From Sphingomonas sp. ATCC 31555 (GTDB taxonomy: Bacteria > Pseudomonadota > Alphaproteobacteria > Sphingomonadales > Sphingomonadaceae): a DNA stretch of 64,000 bases. Each line of letters starts with the position of its first letter. Positions within the stretch are counted from its first letter, which is position 1. Position numbers and translations under genes: made by a program. Below are positions 63,486-64,000 of the stretch, in pieces. Location of the stretch: NCBI RefSeq assembly GCF_000282895.1, contig NZ_ALBQ01000011.1:1-64000 (forward strand). Reading direction: 5' to 3'. The notes under the pieces were generated by a model. The model searched no databases, was not told the DNA's origin, and worked only from the letters and a program-made list of their open reading frames with translations.

Positions 63486-63913
63486 TGTCCGCGCTGCTGG
63501 GGTTGCTGCTGCTCGCCGCCGCGCCGGGCGAGGAGGTGCCGGTGGCGGTGCTCCAGCAGTCGGTGGCGCGCGGCGAGCGGATCGACGCGAGCGACATCGT
63601 CGTCGAGCCGCGGCCGGAAGGCGTCGCGCGCACCGCGCTGCGAATGGACGACGTCGTCGGCATGGAAGCCACGCGCAACCTCAACGCAGGTGCGCTGCTC
63701 CGCCGCGGCGATGTGATGAAGCCGCAGCTCGTTCGACGCGGCGAGCCGGTGACGGCGCGGATCGTGAGCGGCCCGCTGGTGATCACCGCCGCCGGCCGCG
63801 CGTTGGGCGGCGGGGCACAGGGCGATCCTGTCCGCATCGTCGTCAGTGCCACCAACCGCACGCTCGACGGATTCGTCGATGGATCGGGCACGGTGCGGGT
63901 CTCTACTCCCTGA
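63485..63913 (+). CDS. flgA: Flagellar P-ring chaperone FlgA
   Basis: A 142-residue FlgA. A short signal peptide (MSALLGLLLLAAAPG) is followed by the SAF domain (VLQQSVARGERIDASDIVVEPRPEGVARTALRMDDVVGMEATRNLNAGALLRRGDVMK in part) that guides P-ring assembly. It is followed by flgH. Confidence 0.92.
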   Translation: MSALLGLLLLAAAPGEEVPVAVLQQSVARGERIDASDIVVEPRPEGVARTALRMDDVVGMEATRNLNAGALLRRGDVMKPQLVRRGEPVTARIVSGPLVITAAGRALGGGAQGDPVRIVVSATNRTLDGFVDGSGTVRVSTP

Positions 63914-63925
63914 AGGACAAGGTTC

Positions 63926-64000
63926 ATGCGTAAACTCATCCTCGTGGTGGCGCTGGGCGCCACGCTTTCGGGCTGCGGTGCGGTCGGGCGGTTGAAGGCT
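63926..64000 (+). CDS. flgH: Flagellar L-ring lipoprotein FlgH (partial, cut by window end)
   Basis: Only the first 25 codons are inside the window: a lipoprotein signal with the lipobox LSGC at Cys17. The place right after flgA and the lipobox fit FlgH of the outer-membrane L ring. GAAGGA precedes the ATG. Confidence 0.75.
   Translation, partial: MRKLILVVALGATLSGCGAVGRLKA

Overview
The window is about 64 kb of GC-rich chromosome from an alphaproteobacterium, most likely a Sphingomonas-type organism (Sphingomonadaceae). The pointers are an oxidative xylose module of the Caulobacter/sphingomonad type, a ferulate operon using an NDP-forming acyl-CoA synthetase as in Sphingobium, a flagellar cluster with FlbT, MotE and a DUF6468 protein, a sigma-EcfG-type promoter, and BamB/Der/PanB neighbours. 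No CRISPR array, rRNA or insertion sequence is visible; there is one tRNA (Lys). All assignments come from reading the sequence, without any database search.

Layout. 1-1742: a DUF4269 gene, a small antisense membrane protein, and 1 kb of non-coding DNA with four copies of a 66-67 bp tandem repeat. 1743-5262: alpha operon rpsM-rpsK-rpoA-rplQ, interrupted by a formate/nitrite-type transporter behind a terminator. 5353-11235: ferulate catabolism (vanillin dehydrogenase, feruloyl-CoA hydratase/lyase, feruloyl-CoA synthetase, aromatic-acid MFS transporter) under a nested dyad operator. 11268-17057: housekeeping (GNAT, YffB-like, panB, YfgM-like TPR, bamB, der). 17110-17848: bacterioferritin and its tiny ferredoxin bfd behind two Fur-like boxes. 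17887-31247: DUF418, nitroreductase, DUF3052, histidine kinase, purL, PAS protein, lrgAB, qorR/qorB, arsC, accCB, aroQ, fused thiS-thiG and a lipoprotein hydrolase. 31251-37449: csbD with a general-stress promoter, a ThDP enzyme, a GH25 muramidase overlapping a small membrane protein, and scoA/scoB split by an acid phosphatase gene. 37541-41119: a TetR gene and a xylXBC-like operon with a LacI-type operator.

41177-64000: tmk, an unknown gene and an unusual sigma-70-like gene lead into a flagellar region. It contains a peptidoglycan hydrolase, fliJ, fliI, flbT / flgE, flgK, flgL and, after an interruption (uracil-DNA glycosylase, folK, tRNA-Lys, a beta-helix protein and a TonB receptor), a TPR/small-membrane-protein pair, a FliL-like secreted protein, motE, DUF6468, fliM, fliL / flgF, flgG, flgA and the start of flgH. 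Two copies of a shared 17-bp dyad and five similar TATAAT-like elements with no -35 sit in front of flagellar transcripts, and a CtrA-type half-site lies upstream of the sigma gene.

The strongest candidates for something new are the 66-67 bp repeat array, the sigma-like factor with its shared -10 elements, the Cys-rich flagellar lysozyme-like protein, the periplasmic TPR set beside the motor genes, and the holin/endolysin-like pair.
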